DNA from: Arthrobacter caoxuetaonis
GTDB taxonomy: Bacteria > Actinomycetota > Actinomycetes > Actinomycetales > Micrococcaceae
Direction of reading: 5' to 3'
Length of the DNA: 64,000 nucleotides
Assembly (NCBI RefSeq): GCF_023921125.1
Contig: NZ_CP099466.1
Coordinates: 806,001 to 870,000, forward strand
This document shows positions 8,620 through 17,056 of the stretch, piece by piece; the first letter of the stretch is position 1, and every line of letters begins with the position of its first letter. The translations under genes were made by a program, and so were the position numbers. A model generated the notes under the pieces. That model made no database searches, was not told the DNA's origin, and saw only the letters and a program-made list of their open reading frames with translations.

Positions 8620-9438
8620 TCACTTTCCGCCAGCGCCCATGAGGCCCTGGACTAGTGCGCGGCGCGCGAAGAGGTACACCAGCAGCACGGGAATCATGGA
8701 GAGCATCACCGCGGCGAGGATGCCGGGGACGTTGATTCCGTACTGGGTCTGGAAGTTGAAGAGGCCAAGGGTGATGACCCGGGTCGATTCCGACTGGGTC
8801 AGGATCAGCGGCAGCAGGAAGCCGTTCCAGCCCTGTAGCGCGGCGAACACGGCGATCGTGGAGATCCCCGGCTTGGACAGCGGCAGCACCAGCCGCACGA
8901 AGGTCCGCCAGGTTCCGGCGCCGTCAACGGCCATGGCCTCGTACAGCTCAGGAGTGATGTCCCGCATGGTTCCGGAGAGAATCAGCGTGCAGATCGGCAG
9001 GGCGAACGCCGCGGTGGGCAGGATGATGCCCAGGAGGGTGTCGTAGAGTCCCACCGTATTGATCAGGTAGAACATCGGAACAATCACCGCCTGGACCGGA
9101 ATCGCCAGGCCCAGCAGGAAGAACCGGAAGATCACGGTGGTGGTGCGGGACTGGTTGCGCACAATCGCGTAGGCCAGCGGCGGCACCACCAGCAGCACGA
9201 TTCCCACCACGCCGCCCGTGACGATCAGGGTGTTCAGGAAGTACAGCCCGAACCCGCTCTGGAAGACCCCGACGTAGTTCTCCAGCGTGAAGCTGGTGGG
9301 GAAGGAGAGCGGGCCGCCGGCGCTGAAGCCGCTGCGGGTCTGCACGCTGGCGGCAATCATGACGTACAGCGGCAGGGCAACGATCAGGAGCCAGACGACG
9401 GCGGCTGCTCCGGCAATGTAATTGGGGCGCGTGCGCAT
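8620..9438 (-). CDS. Carbohydrate ABC transporter permease, MalG/CUT1 type
   Basis: A 272-aa inner-membrane subunit with six predicted helices (the first near residues 8-31, AAAVVWLLIVALPLYVMIAAS). The EAA loop that contacts the ATPase is visible as YEAMAVDGAGTWRTFVRLVLPLSKPG (cited by ends only: EAMAVDGAG to LPLSKPG). It pairs with the adjacent MalF-type permease, whose stop directly abuts this start. No ATPase gene is present, as is usual for CUT1 systems of this group that share a common MsiK-type ATPase encoded elsewhere. Confidence 0.92.
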   Translation of the reverse strand: MRTRPNYIAGAAAVVWLLIVALPLYVMIAASVQTRSGFSAGGPLSFPTSFTLENYVGVFQSGFGLYFLNTLIVTGGVVGIVLLVVPPLAYAIVRNQSRTTTVIFRFFLLGLAIPVQAVIVPMFYLINTVGLYDTLLGIILPTAAFALPICTLILSGTMRDITPELYEAMAVDGAGTWRTFVRLVLPLSKPGISTIAVFAALQGWNGFLLPLILTQSESTRVITLGLFNFQTQYGINVPGILAAVMLSMIPVLLVYLFARRALVQGLMGAGGK

Positions 9439-10392
9439 CTAGACCCCTTCCATGGTGCTGCGCATTTTGTCGTAGCCGGAGACCTTGACCATGATCAGCG
9501 AGACGGTGGTGGCTACGACCACGAGCACCAGGGCCACGGCGGCGCCAATGCCGAAGTCGAAGCGGCGGAAGGCCTGCTCGAACATGTAGAAGGCCGTGAT
9601 GGTGGTGTCCGTGCCCGGCCCTCCGTTGGTGAGGATCAGCACCGTCTCGAAGGTGGTCAGCCCGCCCACCACCATCAGGATCACCGAAGTGATGATGGAG
9701 TTGCGCAGCTGGGGGAGCGTGATGCTGAAGAAGGTCCGTGCCCGTCCCGCGCCGTCGATCTCCGCTGCCTGGTAGAGCACCTGTGGAATAGCCCGCGCGG
9801 CGCCCTGGTAGATCAGTGTGTGGAACGGCGTGAACTGCCACATGCTCACGAAGATGATGACGCCGATCGCAGTGGCCTGGTGGCCAAAAAGGTTGCCGTC
9901 GCCGAAGAGCCAGCGGAACTGTGACGGCACGCCGAAGTTGGGGTCCAGCAGCGCCCGCCACAGCACCGAAATAGCGGCCGAGGAGAGCAGTAGCGGAACG
10001 AAGTAGATGGCGCTGAGGATCGCCCGGTTGCGCTGCGGTCCGGCAGCCCAGACACCCAGCAGCATGCTCACCGGCGTCTGGGTGGCAACACCGAGGACTA
10101 TGAAGAGCAGGGAAAGCCAGAGGCTTTTGAGCATCACCGGGTCTCCGGCGAGTTCCTGCCAGTTCTCCGTGCCGACGAACTTAGGCTCGCCGATGCCGCG
10201 CCAGCTCATGAAGGACAGGACAACGACGGCGATCAGCGGGATCACTGCGAACAGCAGGAAGAACACCGTGGCCGGCAGGGCCCAGGCCAGCCCGGGGCGG
10301 GGTGTGCGGGCCGAGCAGCCGGCGGCTGCCGGACGGACCCGTTCGGATCCGTCCGGCAGCGCCGGCGGCTTGGGAGGAAGCAGCGCAGTCAT
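9439..10392 (-). CDS. Carbohydrate ABC transporter permease, MalF/CUT1 type
   Basis: A 317-aa permease. A proline- and arginine-rich cytoplasmic N-terminus (1-32) precedes the first helix (about 35-58, ALPATVFFLLFAVIPLIAVV). The EAA motif reads YQAAEIDGAGRARTFFSITLP, placing the ATPase contact near residue 210. TAAGGAGGAG precedes its ATG, 12 bases after the binding-protein stop. Together with the MalG-type subunit it forms the membrane channel for the sugar bound by the upstream lipoprotein. Confidence 0.92.
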   Translation of the reverse strand: MTALLPPKPPALPDGSERVRPAAAGCSARTPRPGLAWALPATVFFLLFAVIPLIAVVVLSFMSWRGIGEPKFVGTENWQELAGDPVMLKSLWLSLLFIVLGVATQTPVSMLLGVWAAGPQRNRAILSAIYFVPLLLSSAAISVLWRALLDPNFGVPSQFRWLFGDGNLFGHQATAIGVIIFVSMWQFTPFHTLIYQGAARAIPQVLYQAAEIDGAGRARTFFSITLPQLRNSIITSVILMVVGGLTTFETVLILTNGGPGTDTTITAFYMFEQAFRRFDFGIGAAVALVLVVVATTVSLIMVKVSGYDKMRSTMEGV

Positions 10393-10404
10393 AAGGAGGA
10401 GTTC

Positions 10405-11715
10405 CTAGAGACCCTGCATGGCGGCAATGAAGCCGTCTTCATCGATCCGGCCGCTGAAGAAGTCGGACATGGCGCCGTGGATGGCCGGGGTGGCCGAGGG
10501 CGGGTAGGCCTGGTCCCAGGAAAGCTGGAATGCCGGTGCCTGCTCCACCAGTCCGTACTGGAAGCGGGCGTAGTCCGGATCAGCGGACTGGTCCAGGAAC
10601 TGCTCCGTGTTGGTGGTGGTGGGCAGGTTGCCGATGGCCACGTGCTCCTGGACGAATTCGTCCGAGTACATCAGCTTCAGGAAGTCGCGGACGGTTTCCG
10701 GGTACCGGGTGTTCGCCAGGACGGAGTAGAAGTTGTTGGTGTTGCCCACCAGGTTGGCCGGGTCGCCCTTGCCGCCGTCGATGGTCGGGAACTCGCTGTA
10801 GCCCAGGAGGCCTGCCTCCACGAATTCAGGAGCGGCATCCTGGTGTGTTGAGTACGCCCAGGAGCCCATCAGCTCAAAGCCCGCCTGGCCGCTGGAGAGA
10901 AGCGACGGGGAGCCGCCGTCGGTGAACTTCACGGACTGGAAGTTGGTGCCAAAAGCACCGGTGTCCACCAGCTCGCGCAGCATGCCCAAAGCTTCCCGGC
11001 TTTCGTCGGAGTCCCAGACCTCGGTGTCTCCGGCCAGGGCGCTTTCAAAGAGTTCCGGTCCGGCTACGCGGTCATACACATACTCAACCCACATCAGGGT
11101 GGGCCACTCGTCCGCCCCGCCCAGTGCGATCGGGGTGACCCCGGCCGCCTTGAGCTTCTCCACCGCGTCCAGCAGGTCCTCCCACGTTTCCGGAGCACCG
11201 TCGACGCCGGCGCTGGCCAGGACCTCTTCGTTGCTGAAGAGCATCACCGGCTGGGTGCCGCGCATTGGAATGCCGTATGCCTGGCCATCCACCACAGCGG
11301 TATCGAAGACCGAGGGCAGGAACGCGTCCTTGAGCTGCGGATCCTCCTCGATGAAGTCGTCCAGCGGCATCAGCAGGCCCGCGTCCACGTAGTCGGTGAT
11401 GGATCCGCCGCCCCAGTTGAAGAACACGTCCGGGGCGGAGTCCGTGTCGATGACGGTCTGGAGTTTCTGCTGGTAGTCGGCCCCGGGAATGGTGTCCAGG
11501 ACAACCTTCACGTCCGAGGTTTCGTTGAACTTGTCCACCATGGCGCGTTCAACATCGTTGCCGGCGTCTCCGTAGACCAGGACGTGGATTTCGTTTTCGG
11601 GCCGGTTGCCGGCAGCGGATTCTCCGCTGTTTGAACAGGCGGCCATGGACATGCCGAGTGCCAGCGCACCCGCGGCTGCGGTAGCTGGTTTCAGCCAGCT
11701 GCGGTTGTTCCTCAT
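10405..11715 (-). CDS. Carbohydrate ABC transporter substrate-binding lipoprotein
   Basis: A 436-aa family 1 solute-binding protein. The lipoprotein signal runs MRNNRSW...AGALALGMSMAAC, with the lipobox cysteine near residue 27, so it is anchored outside the membrane. Mature motifs include EIHVLVYGDAGNDVERAMVDKF and FFNWGGGSITDYV. I chose the ATG at 11715 because GAGGAG lies seven bases before it; an upstream in-frame GTG at 11730 has no ribosome site of its own. First gene of the sugar operon, facing the LacI gene. Probable ligand: an oligosaccharide processed by the downstream GH3 and esterase. Confidence 0.9.
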   Translation of the reverse strand: MRNNRSWLKPATAAAGALALGMSMAACSNSGESAAGNRPENEIHVLVYGDAGNDVERAMVDKFNETSDVKVVLDTIPGADYQQKLQTVIDTDSAPDVFFNWGGGSITDYVDAGLLMPLDDFIEEDPQLKDAFLPSVFDTAVVDGQAYGIPMRGTQPVMLFSNEEVLASAGVDGAPETWEDLLDAVEKLKAAGVTPIALGGADEWPTLMWVEYVYDRVAGPELFESALAGDTEVWDSDESREALGMLRELVDTGAFGTNFQSVKFTDGGSPSLLSSGQAGFELMGSWAYSTHQDAAPEFVEAGLLGYSEFPTIDGGKGDPANLVGNTNNFYSVLANTRYPETVRDFLKLMYSDEFVQEHVAIGNLPTTTNTEQFLDQSADPDYARFQYGLVEQAPAFQLSWDQAYPPSATPAIHGAMSDFFSGRIDEDGFIAAMQGL

Positions 11716-11756
11716 TGAACTGCTCCTCACTGGAAGTTCTCCCGGGAAGCTGTGTT

Positions 11757-11786
11757 CCGAAAGTTTCGAAACACTTGCCGAAAGTT
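11757..11786. promoter_or_regulatory. LacI-family operator region between the sugar operon and its regulator
   Basis: GTTTCGAAAC (11763-11772) is a perfect palindrome with a central CG, the usual LacI-family form. CCGAAAGTT occurs as a direct repeat at 11757-11765 and 11778-11786, 21 bases apart, two helical turns. The element lies 42 bases upstream of the binding-protein ATG and about 96 bases upstream of the LacI ATG. Confidence 0.6.
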
Positions 11787-11881
11787 CTGGAATGCGGCTA
11801 GCTTAGGATGCAGGGATGTGATCCGCAACACTTAATTGCTGCGTCTTCACGCCGGCGGCCTTTCGTGTGGAGGAGAAACAG

Positions 11882-12904
11882 ATGGCACAAACGCCTGCAG
11901 CAGGGCGCGTCACGCTCGCGGAGCTGGCGGCGGAGGCGGAGGTTTCGCTCTCGACAATCTCGAAAGTCCTGAACGGCCGGGCCGATGTTTCGCGGAAAAC
12001 CCGCACGAAAGTTGAGGCCCTGCTGGACGGGCACGGGTATCAGCGGCGGGCCAGCCGCAGTTCCAAGTCAGGGCTGCTGGAGCTGGTGTTCCATGAACTG
12101 GAGAGTGCCTGGGCGCTGGAAATCATCCGGGGTGTGGAGAACGTGGCCCGCGAACACGGACTGAGCGTGGTGCTCACCGAAAGCGGCACCCGCCACTCGC
12201 CCGGGCCGGAGTGGGTGGAGGGTGTCATCGCGCGGCGCCCGGCCGGCGTCGTACTGGTCTTTGCTGACCTGGCACACGAATCGCGCCGGCTGCTCGAGTC
12301 CCGCGGCATACCGTTCGCGATCATCGACCCAGCGGGGGACCCGGCTCCGGATGTTCCTTCCGTGGGGTCCGCGAACTGGGCCGGGGGCATGATGGCAACC
12401 CGCCACCTGATCGACCTGGGCCATCAGCGGATTGCTGCCATTACCGGACCGGAGGACCTGATGTGCTCCCTCGCCCGGATCGACGGCTACCGGTCGGCCC
12501 TGAATACAGCCGGGCTCCCGTTTGATCCTGCGCTGGTGCGTTACGGAAACTTCCACGTCGACGGCGGCCGGGACCATGCGCTCGAGCTGCTCGCCCAGCC
12601 GGACCGTCCCACCGCGGTGTTTGCCGGCAGCGACCTGCAGGCACTGGGCGTCCTGGACGCGGCCCGGCAGCTGGGCATCAGCGTTCCGGACGAGCTCTCG
12701 TTAGTTGGCTACGACGACCTGCAGGTGGCCCGCTGGTCCTCGCCCGCGCTCACCACCGTGCATCAGCCGTTGATCGAAATGGCCGAGGAAGCGGCGCGGA
12801 TGGTGCTGATGCTGCGCGACGGCGAACAGCCCAAGAACACGCGCCTGGACCTCTCCACCTCGCTGGTGATCCGGCAGAGCACCGCAGCGCCCCCGGCTGG
12901 CTAG
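11882..12904 (+). CDS. LacI-family transcriptional repressor
   Basis: A 340-aa regulator: N-terminal LacI helix-turn-helix (residues 11-60) VTLAELAAEAEVSLSTISK with the hinge-type segment following, then a periplasmic-binding-protein-like effector domain (about 65-325) with the family motifs HQRIAAITGP, PTAVFAGSDLQALGVL and SLVGYDDLQVARWSSPALTTV. GGAGGAG at 11868-11874 spaces well with ATG 11882; a GTG at 11867 would add five residues but overlaps the ribosome site. Divergent from the transport/GH3/esterase operon and the obvious candidate to repress it until an oligosaccharide or xylose-like inducer binds. Its stop shares CTAG with the convergent exporter gene. Confidence 0.92.
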   Translation: MAQTPAAGRVTLAELAAEAEVSLSTISKVLNGRADVSRKTRTKVEALLDGHGYQRRASRSSKSGLLELVFHELESAWALEIIRGVENVAREHGLSVVLTESGTRHSPGPEWVEGVIARRPAGVVLVFADLAHESRRLLESRGIPFAIIDPAGDPAPDVPSVGSANWAGGMMATRHLIDLGHQRIAAITGPEDLMCSLARIDGYRSALNTAGLPFDPALVRYGNFHVDGGRDHALELLAQPDRPTAVFAGSDLQALGVLDAARQLGISVPDELSLVGYDDLQVARWSSPALTTVHQPLIEMAEEAARMVLMLRDGEQPKNTRLDLSTSLVIRQSTAAPPAG

Positions 12905-14202
12905 CCCGCGGTTCCGCTGGCTTGTGCGGTCGGGTCCCCGGGCTCGGTCCCGTTCGGGGAGGTGCCCAGCCGCAGGCCCCGGCGGCGGTAGGCCGGCGTC
13001 GTTGCCAGGATCAGGTTGATGGCCGCGGCGCAGCCGATGATCACCCCTGCCATCGACAGTGCCGTGCCGCCAAAGACGCCAACCAGCGGACTGATCAGCC
13101 CGGCCAGTCCCACTTGGAGGCAGCCCAGCAGTGCGGCTGCCGTTCCGGCCATGTGCCCGTAACCGTCCAGGGCGAGGGAGGTCGCGTTGGAAAGGGTGAA
13201 GCCCAGCATGCCCAGGACCAGCCACAGGCCGGCCACCAGGCCGATCACACCGCCGAAACCGGTGGCAATGATGATCGGCAGGATCACGGCCAGCAGCAGC
13301 AGTACCGGCGCAGCGACGCGCAGGATTCCCGCGGAGGGGAAGCGGTTGAGCAGGGAAGCGTTCACCTGGGAGGAAATCACCATGGCGACGCCGTTGACCG
13401 CGAAGATGAGCGCGAACGTCGCGGGGGAGAGACCGTACTGCTCCTGCATCACGAACGGGGAACCCACCACGTAGCTCATGATGATGCCCATCGACAGGCC
13501 TGGAATGACGGCGAACGCGAGGAAGCGGCGGTCGCGCAGCAGGATCCGGTAGCCGCCGGGTTCACCGGTTTTTGCGGCACCCTTCACCTTCTTGGGCAGG
13601 CGGCGTTCGGGCGGAAGGGTTTCCGGCATCCAGCGCCAGACGATCACCACCAGGATCACACCGATCAGCGCGAGGGCGTAGAAGACTGCCCGCCAGGCCC
13701 AGATTCCTGCAACCGCCTGGCCCAGCGTCGGGGCCAGCAGTGGAGCGAGGCCGATCATCAGCATCAGGCGGGACAGCAGCTTGGCCGCAGCGGAGCCGGT
13801 GAAGCGGTCGCGGATGACCGCGATGGCCACCACCGAGGCTGCGGCGTTGAAGAATCCCTGCATGATCCGCAGGCCGATCAGGAGCCCGATGTTGGGCGCA
13901 ATGGCGCAGAGCAGCGACGTCACAATGTGCATCGAGATGCCGATCAGCAGCGGCAGCCGCCGCCCGAACCGGTCCGAGAGCGGTCCGATCACCAGCTGTC
14001 CCACAGCCGTTCCCAGCAAGGTGCCGGAAAGCGTGAACTGGGCCGCCGTCGTCGTGGTTGCAAGGTCTTCGGCGACTGCGGGCAGCGCCGGCAGGTACAT
14101 GTCGGTGGTAACCGCAGGCAGGGCAGCCAGGGCGCCGAGCATCAGGATGTACTTCAGGCTGCGGGAACGTGATGAGGTGCGTGCGGCGGGGGATTTGGGC
14201 AC
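12901..14202 (-). CDS. Bcr/CflA-family MFS multidrug exporter
   Basis: A 433-aa major facilitator with 12 predicted helices. The Bcr/CflA signature is visible: ALPAVTTDMYLPALPAVAEDL in the first helix, and the loop 2-3 motif GPLSDRFGRR. The N-terminus is Ser/Arg-rich and the C-terminal tail (about 400-433) is polar. It would export small drugs or metabolites by proton antiport; the substrate is not known. The gene ends in a 4-base overlap with the convergent lacI-type gene. A perfect palindrome covers its likely transcription start. Confidence 0.88.
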   Translation of the reverse strand: MPKSPAARTSSRSRSLKYILMLGALAALPAVTTDMYLPALPAVAEDLATTTTAAQFTLSGTLLGTAVGQLVIGPLSDRFGRRLPLLIGISMHIVTSLLCAIAPNIGLLIGLRIMQGFFNAAASVVAIAVIRDRFTGSAAAKLLSRLMLMIGLAPLLAPTLGQAVAGIWAWRAVFYALALIGVILVVIVWRWMPETLPPERRLPKKVKGAAKTGEPGGYRILLRDRRFLAFAVIPGLSMGIIMSYVVGSPFVMQEQYGLSPATFALIFAVNGVAMVISSQVNASLLNRFPSAGILRVAAPVLLLLAVILPIIIATGFGGVIGLVAGLWLVLGMLGFTLSNATSLALDGYGHMAGTAAALLGCLQVGLAGLISPLVGVFGGTALSMAGVIIGCAAAINLILATTPAYRRRGLRLGTSPNGTEPGDPTAQASGTAG

Positions 14203-14237
14203 CGGGAAAGGCTCCTAGGGAGGGGTTGTGAGGGCTG

Positions 14238-14255
14238 CTGGCCATGGCCAGTATA
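14238..14255 (-). promoter_or_regulatory. Palindromic site at the start of the exporter transcript
   Basis: CTGGCCATGGCCAG (14238-14251) is a perfect 14-base palindrome. On the minus strand it follows and slightly overlaps a -10-like TATACT (14250-14255), so a protein bound here would block transcription of the Bcr/CflA gene. No -35 consensus is evident. Confidence 0.45.
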
Positions 14256-14374
14256 GTCCCGGACGCAGAAGCAGGCCGGGGCGTTGACCGGCACCCGGCC
14301 GGTCTTCACACTTGGAAAACAACCCGCACTCCTGAGTCCCCGCCGCACCGAGCCACCGATTCGAGGCGAAACCC

Positions 14375-15295
14375 ATGGAAAAACGGATTCTCGACTACAC
14401 CGAATGGCAGGACACCGCCGATACCCTCCATCTGTTCCTGCAAATGGCGGGCAAGGTGAAGGTCGAGCGCAGCACCAAGAGGCCCGAGTGGGGCCACGTG
14501 CGCATGCCGCTGACTATCGACGGTATCGGCACCGGGATAATCCCGGGCAACGGATCCAGCTTCGAGATTTACTTCAACCTCCGCCAGCACCATGTGGACG
14601 TGCAGAACACCGACGGCGGCAAGTCCCGGATCCCCATCGAGGACGGACTCAGCGTCGCGGACTTCTACGCCCAGCTCATGAGTGCCCTGGACTACATCGG
14701 CATGGCAACGGAGATCAACACCACCCCGCAGGAGTTCTACGACGAGGCTCCCTTCGAACAGGACAACAAGCACCATTCCTGGGACCGGGAGGCCGTCGCC
14801 GCCTATTTGGAGAACCTGCACTTCGCCCACCGGAGCCTCTCCCGGTTCCTATCGCCTTTCCGGGGCAAGGTGGACATGCCGGAGTTCTTTTTCGGGACCA
14901 TGGACCTCAGCGGTTCGGTCTTTGCCGGACAGGCTGCCCCGTACAGCGGTACGGACATGGTCGGGGTGAACTGCTTCGATGAGAAGTTCGTGGAGTACGG
15001 CTTCTGGCCCGGCGACGTGAGGATGTCCAAGCCGGCGTTCTTCGGGATGCCGTATCCCTTCATCCCGGGAATCGAGAGCTACGCCTCCATGCTCAAGCCG
15101 GACCGCGCAGAATTCCGGACGCAGATGAGCGAGTTCATCCTCACCCTGGAGGACGCCTTCTCCTATCCGGATCCGGAGCAGGCCGTGGTGGACATGTGCC
15201 GGAGCAGCTTCGAGATTGTGCAGCGGATGGACCGGTGGGCGGACCTGGACTGGATCACCGAGCCGCTGACCTATCCGGCTTCGCCTCGGGGGTAG
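14375..15295 (+). CDS. DUF5996 family protein
   Basis: A 306-aa protein matching, from memory of the family, DUF5996, a conserved cytoplasmic family of unknown function. Seen: N-terminal EWQDTADTLHLFLQMAGKVK, a beta-rich core with GSSFEIYFNLRQHHVDV, FHxxxR-like LHFAHRSLSRFLSPF, and a C-terminal MPYPFIPGIES/PDPEQAVVDMCRSSFE segment. No membrane segment or signal peptide. GAGGCG precedes the ATG at eight bases. Its 3' end overlaps the convergent TetR gene by 41 bases. It sits alone and context gives no function. Confidence 0.8.
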   Translation: MEKRILDYTEWQDTADTLHLFLQMAGKVKVERSTKRPEWGHVRMPLTIDGIGTGIIPGNGSSFEIYFNLRQHHVDVQNTDGGKSRIPIEDGLSVADFYAQLMSALDYIGMATEINTTPQEFYDEAPFEQDNKHHSWDREAVAAYLENLHFAHRSLSRFLSPFRGKVDMPEFFFGTMDLSGSVFAGQAAPYSGTDMVGVNCFDEKFVEYGFWPGDVRMSKPAFFGMPYPFIPGIESYASMLKPDRAEFRTQMSEFILTLEDAFSYPDPEQAVVDMCRSSFEIVQRMDRWADLDWITEPLTYPASPRG

Positions 15296-15923
15296 GGTCC
15301 GGTTCCGGGCGGGGCAGGGAAGCCAGATAGGCCAGTGCCGCCGAAAGACCTGCTTCAAAGGCGGCATCGGACCTGACGCCAATCGGTTCCCGGCCGGTGG
15401 CCATTGCCCGGTGCAGGACGGGCTCCGTGTCCGGGGTTGCCTGCCAGGCCGCGGAGGGCCCGGCTGTGTCCACGGACGAGCCGAGGCACAGGATGTCCAG
15501 TACGGAGATGCCGAGGATGACCTGCGCGTCGTCGAAACCCGCCCCGGCAAGGAGGGATGCCAGGCGCTCGTAGATCTCCAGCGTGGGGGAGTCTGTCACG
15601 GCTTCTCCCACCAGCAGCGGAATGGCTTTGGCATGCAGGCTCAGGACCCTGCGGTAATTCCTCGTCCAGGCGGCGGCCTGCTCCTGCCAGGACCCCTGTC
15701 CCGGCGGGAAGCCCTCCGAAGCCAGGGCCTGGGCACCGATGATGGACCGCATGCCGTTGATGATCTCCGGGCGGCCCTGCACGTGATGGTAGAGCGAGGA
15801 AGGGCTTACGCCCAGGCGCCGCGCGAGCTGGGGGATCGTGAAATCCCCCAGCTCGTCCACCAGTTCCAGCGCACCCGTGTGGATCTTCTCCAGCGACAGC
15901 AGGGGTGTGCGGGGTCTGGCCAT
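15255..15923 (-). CDS. TetR-family transcriptional regulator
   Basis: A 222-aa regulator. The N-terminal helix-turn-helix covers about residues 10-52 (FTIPQLARRLGVSPSSLYHHVQGR); the remainder is the helical ligand domain, ending in a proline-rich tail (PRPEPDPTPEAKPD). It is the last gene of a minus-strand run: small membrane protein, NCS1 permease, alcohol dehydrogenase, TetR (23-base gap). A perfect 19-base palindrome in the divergent promoter region at 18.7 kb is the likely binding site, so the regulator would control its own operon and the facing amidase. The inducer is unknown. Confidence 0.88.
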   Translation of the reverse strand: MARPRTPLLSLEKIHTGALELVDELGDFTIPQLARRLGVSPSSLYHHVQGRPEIINGMRSIIGAQALASEGFPPGQGSWQEQAAAWTRNYRRVLSLHAKAIPLLVGEAVTDSPTLEIYERLASLLAGAGFDDAQVILGISVLDILCLGSSVDTAGPSAAWQATPDTEPVLHRAMATGREPIGVRSDAAFEAGLSAALAYLASLPRPEPDPTPEAKPDRSAAR

Positions 15924-15946
15924 GGTTCTCCTCGGATTTTGCGGTG

Positions 15947-17056
15947 CTAGTCGAACACGATGACGCTGCGGGCGCGTTCCCCGCGGCGCATGGCGTCAAA
16001 CGCCTCATTGACGTCGTCCAGCTTAATCCGGTTGGAGATCAGCCGGTCCACGGGGAGCTTCCCGGCCAGGTAGAGCTCAGCCAGCCGTGGAAAATCCCGG
16101 CCAGGCACGGTGGAACCGTAGTTGGAACCAATGAGCGACTTGCCGGTTTCCGCCAACGCCAGGGCATCGATGGACACGGGTGCATCCTGCGGGGGCAGGC
16201 CCACCAGCACTGCCTTGCCTCCGGCAGTGATGAGCCAGGGGAGCGACTCGATGGTTTCCACCCGGCCGATCGCTTCGAACGCAAAGTCCGCTCCGGTTCC
16301 GGTGATTTCCTGGACACGGGCGGCCAGGTCGTCGCCGGGCTTGAGCGTGTGGGTGGCGCCGAAGCTGCGGGCCGCCTCGAGTTTGTCGTCGCTTAGGTCC
16401 ACGGCGATGATCGGGTTCGCGCCCACCAGGTTCAGCGCCATGATGATGGACAGCCCCACTCCTCCGGTGCCAACGACGACGGCGGACTGGCCGGCCTGGA
16501 CAGCGGCGTCGTTCACCACGGAACCGTAGCCCGTGGCGATGGAGCAGCCGATCAGGCTGGCGACGTCGAACGGTACCTCCGCGGGAACCTTGATGGCGGC
16601 AGATTCGGGAACCACCGTGTATTCGCTCATCGAACCGACGGAAAGGTACGGGAAGAGCTGCGTCCCGGCATCGCTCAGTGCCGTGCTCCCGTCCGGCAGC
16701 AGGCACTCCTCGGAGCGGCTCCCGGTGCAGACGAAGGAGCGGCCGGAGAGACAGGCGGTGCAGCGCCGGCACGGGTAGAACCAGGACAGGATCACGTGGT
16801 CGCCCGCAGCAACGTCTTCCACTCCGGCGCCGACTGCTTCCACGGTGCCGGCACCCTCATGTCCCATGACGGTGGGGGACGGCAGCTGCCAGTCGCCGTC
16901 GAGCACGTGGCGGTCGGAGCCGCAGACGCCGGAGGCACCCAGGCGAACCAGTACCGTGCCCGGCCCGGGCGGGGCGATCTCCACAGTGCGGATCTCCAGT
17001 GCCGTGGAGGTGCCGTCGTGGACAGCTGCGCGGGTTTTGCGGGGAGAGGGGATCAT
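15947..17056 (-). CDS. Zinc-dependent alcohol dehydrogenase, class III-like MDR
   Basis: A 369-aa medium-chain dehydrogenase. Catalytic zinc ligands are the Cys of ASGVCGSDRH and the His-Glu of VMGHEGAGTV; the structural zinc loop reads PCRRCTACLSGRSFVC; the nucleotide fold has VVGTGGVGLS. The long form with SVGSMSEYTVVPE and IGCSIATGYGSVVN resembles class III and NDMA-type alcohol dehydrogenases. Its ATG overlaps the stop of the NCS1 permease (ATGA), so it probably oxidises an alcohol derived from the compound that permease imports. The cofactor and substrate are not certain. Confidence 0.88.
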   Translation of the reverse strand: MIPSPRKTRAAVHDGTSTALEIRTVEIAPPGPGTVLVRLGASGVCGSDRHVLDGDWQLPSPTVMGHEGAGTVEAVGAGVEDVAAGDHVILSWFYPCRRCTACLSGRSFVCTGSRSEECLLPDGSTALSDAGTQLFPYLSVGSMSEYTVVPESAAIKVPAEVPFDVASLIGCSIATGYGSVVNDAAVQAGQSAVVVGTGGVGLSIIMALNLVGANPIIAVDLSDDKLEAARSFGATHTLKPGDDLAARVQEITGTGADFAFEAIGRVETIESLPWLITAGGKAVLVGLPPQDAPVSIDALALAETGKSLIGSNYGSTVPGRDFPRLAELYLAGKLPVDRLISNRIKLDDVNEAFDAMRRGERARSVIVFD

